Source: Streptomyces sp. NRRL F-5135
GTDB lineage: Bacteria > Actinomycetota > Actinomycetes > Streptomycetales > Streptomycetaceae
DNA length: 64,000 bases
Direction of reading: 5' to 3'
Assembly: GCF_000719775.1 (NCBI RefSeq)
Contig: NZ_JOHR01000021.1
Span: 1 to 64,000, forward strand
Within the stretch, counting starts at the first letter, position 1. Each line of letters starts with the position of its first letter. The notes under the pieces are model-generated. The model searched no databases and was not told the origin of the DNA. It worked only from the letters and a program-made list of their open reading frames with translations. The position numbers and the translations under genes are program-made. This document shows, one piece after another, positions 62,700-64,000 of the stretch.

Positions 62700-64000
62700 C
62701 TACAGCGCGCCCTTGCGCGTCAGGTGATTGAAACTCAGCCACCCCGGCAGCACCGGCAGCCACAGCGTCAGCAGCCGGTACAGCAGCACCGCGGGCGCCG
62801 CCACCTCCTTCGGCAGGCCCACCGCGAGCAGACCCAGCGTCAGCGCGCCCTCGACCGCGCCCACCCCGCCCGGCGTCGGCGCCGCCGAGCCCAGCGCGTT
62901 GCCGGCGAGGAAGACGACCGCGATGCTCGCGTAGCTGAGCTGCTGGTTGCCGTTGTCGAACGCCCGGATCGAGGCGTCCAGGCACATCACGAACACGCCC
63001 GTCAGCAGCAGCATCCCGCCGATGCCGGTGAGCAGCTTCCCCGGCCGCTGGAGCACGTCGAGCATGCGCGGCACCACTCCCGCGAACAGCGACCGCAGCC
63101 GCGTCACCACGAACTTCCGCAGGAACGGGATCGCGGTCACCACCAGCACCAGCACCGCGACCGTCAGCAGCCCGGCGATCACCGTCCGGGACGGGGTGAG
63201 GGACGCCGTCTTCTCCGTACCGGTGAGGTAGCCGAACGCCAGCAGGAGCAGGATGTGCGCCCCGAGGCTGAACAGCTGCGACGCGCCCACGCTCGCCACC
63301 GCGAGCCCCGGTCGCACCCCCGCGCGCTGGAGGAACCGGGTGTTCAGCGCCACCCCGCCGACCGCCGCCGGGGCGACGATCTTGACGAAGGACCCGGCGA
63401 CCTGCGCGAGCACGGTCCGCCCGAAGGACACCCGCTCCGGTACGAAGCCCAGCAGGCTCATCGCCGCCGCCACATAGCTGAGCGCCGAGAAGGCCACGGC
63501 CGCGGCCACCCAGCCCCAGGACGCGTCGCTGATGACCGTGCCGAAGTCGACCTGGGTGATCTGCGTGAGCAGGAAGTACGCGGCGACTGCCCCGGCGATG
63601 AAGCTGACGAGCGTACGGGGCTTGATGCGCTCCAGCCGGACCGGTTCGACCGGGGCCTGCGGCCTGATCAGCAGCACCTGCTTGCGCATCTGGGAGAGCA
63701 GGTCCTCCTCGCGCGCCTCGTCCAGGGCCTCGTCTATGGCCCGCTTCTCGGCCTGCTTCTCCGCCCGGAGGGACTTGCGCACGGCCTTGCGGTCGCCGTC
63801 GGCCGCGGCGGCCTCCGCGAGCTTGGCCCGCTTGTTCGTCTCGGACGCGGTGAGCACCGCCTCGCGCTCCCGCTGCGACCGTTCCCTGGCGAGCCGGCGG
63901 AGCGTCGCCCGGGTGGTGCGGCTCAGCGCGATCGGCTGGAGCAGCGGCAGGGCGTCCGCGACGGCGTCGGGGCCGAGCACCTCCACCGCGGCGGCCACCG
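62700..64000 (-). CDS. YbhN/LPG-synthase-type membrane protein (C-terminal part; N-terminus outside window)
   Basis: The part within the window (at least 432 residues) contains a charged helical region (ASETNKRAKLAEAAAADGDR) and then about eight membrane helices of the lysylphosphatidylglycerol-synthase TM/UPF0104 (flippase-like) domain, with APTPGGVGAVEGALTLGLLA near the end. The start lies beyond 64000, so only the C-terminus is seen. Streptomyces homologues are larger and carry a kinase-like N-terminal part. Function is thought to be lipid translocation and is unproven. Confidence 0.8.
   Translation of the reverse strand, partial: VAAAVEVLGPDAVADALPLLQPIALSRTTRATLRRLARERSQREREAVLTASETNKRAKLAEAAAADGDRKAVRKSLRAEKQAEKRAIDEALDEAREEDLLSQMRKQVLLIRPQAPVEPVRLERIKPRTLVSFIAGAVAAYFLLTQITQVDFGTVISDASWGWVAAAVAFSALSYVAAAMSLLGFVPERVSFGRTVLAQVAGSFVKIVAPAAVGGVALNTRFLQRAGVRPGLAVASVGASQLFSLGAHILLLLAFGYLTGTEKTASLTPSRTVIAGLLTVAVLVLVVTAIPFLRKFVVTRLRSLFAGVVPRMLDVLQRPGKLLTGIGGMLLLTGVFVMCLDASIRAFDNGNQQLSYASIAVVFLAGNALGSAAPTPGGVGAVEGALTLGLLAVGLPKEVAAPAVLLYRLLTLWLPVLPGWLSFNHLTRKGAL

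Noticed and set aside
62404..62985. Minus-strand frame with GTVRST repeats
   Set aside because: It overlaps two real genes and owes its repeats to an 18-bp tandem DNA repeat; no ribosome site.

Overview
The window comes from the chromosome of a Streptomyces or a very close actinomycete. Evidence for this is the very high GC content, GTG and TTG starts, GTGA/ATGA stop-start overlaps, Tat-type translocase genes, actinobacteria-specific small proteins (DUF3117, DUF3107, DUF6758-like), and a core gene order shared with the Rv1177-Rv1239 part of the Mycobacterium tuberculosis chromosome (fdx, dapC, dapE, LOG protein, folP2, DivIVA-like protein, tag, DUF3117, O-methyltransferase, sigE, rseA, htrA, tatB, mrp, MgtE/CBS protein, corA). 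No rRNA, tRNA, CRISPR array or insertion sequence was recognised.

Layout. Positions 1-4.5 kb: SirB1-type protein and a GNAT protein (minus), 7Fe ferredoxin and DapC (plus), small secreted protein (minus). 4.6-12.2 kb: secreted lysozyme-fold-like protein, dapE, LOG protein, folP2-like gene, DivIVA-like protein, tag, enoyl-CoA hydratase, DUF3117 protein and O-methyltransferase. 12.2-22.8 kb: envelope-stress block sigE / zinc anti-sigma / HtrA-type protease / tatB, then mrp, DUF1003 and MgtE-N/CBS proteins, a lipoprotein and an FMN-barrel-like protein.

23.0-34.0 kb is the accessory part. It holds a 2192-residue secreted RHS/YD-repeat protein with a lysine-rich, hydrophobic C-terminus. Downstream lies one intact small four-helix membrane protein and a decayed tandem paralogue. 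Divergent from the RHS gene is a 1030-residue secreted protein with FG-GAP repeats. This looks like a polymorphic toxin locus with membrane-protein immunity candidates, inserted into otherwise syntenic core genes. The assignment is inference.

34-50.6 kb: corA, SUFU-domain protein, MFS exporter with an AT-rich palindromic operator, zinc-ribbon protein, PHP hydrolase, a 50-residue protein, NYN-domain protein, hydrolases, a large DEAD-box helicase, ferritin-like protein, small DUF proteins, a TetR regulator and a DUF3152 protein carrying a metzincin-like zinc motif. 50.6-56.9 kb: a five-part peptide/nickel-class ABC transporter unit led by a probable leaderless 33-codon upstream ORF with a consensus promoter. 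It has a lipoprotein SBP, two permeases and a fused double ATPase, all overlapping, and ends in a strong hairpin. 57-64 kb: epimerase, spherulin-4-like protein, moeZ, a secreted lipoprotein peptidase, and the C-terminal part of a large YbhN/LPG-synthase-type membrane protein cut by the window edge.

Several convergent gene pairs are separated by long perfect hairpins, interpreted as bidirectional terminators. The direct sequence evidence for regulation consists of an ECF-type promoter in front of sigE, a sigma-70-type promoter with a leaderless uORF in front of the ABC operon, and palindromes before the MFS and 50-residue-protein genes.
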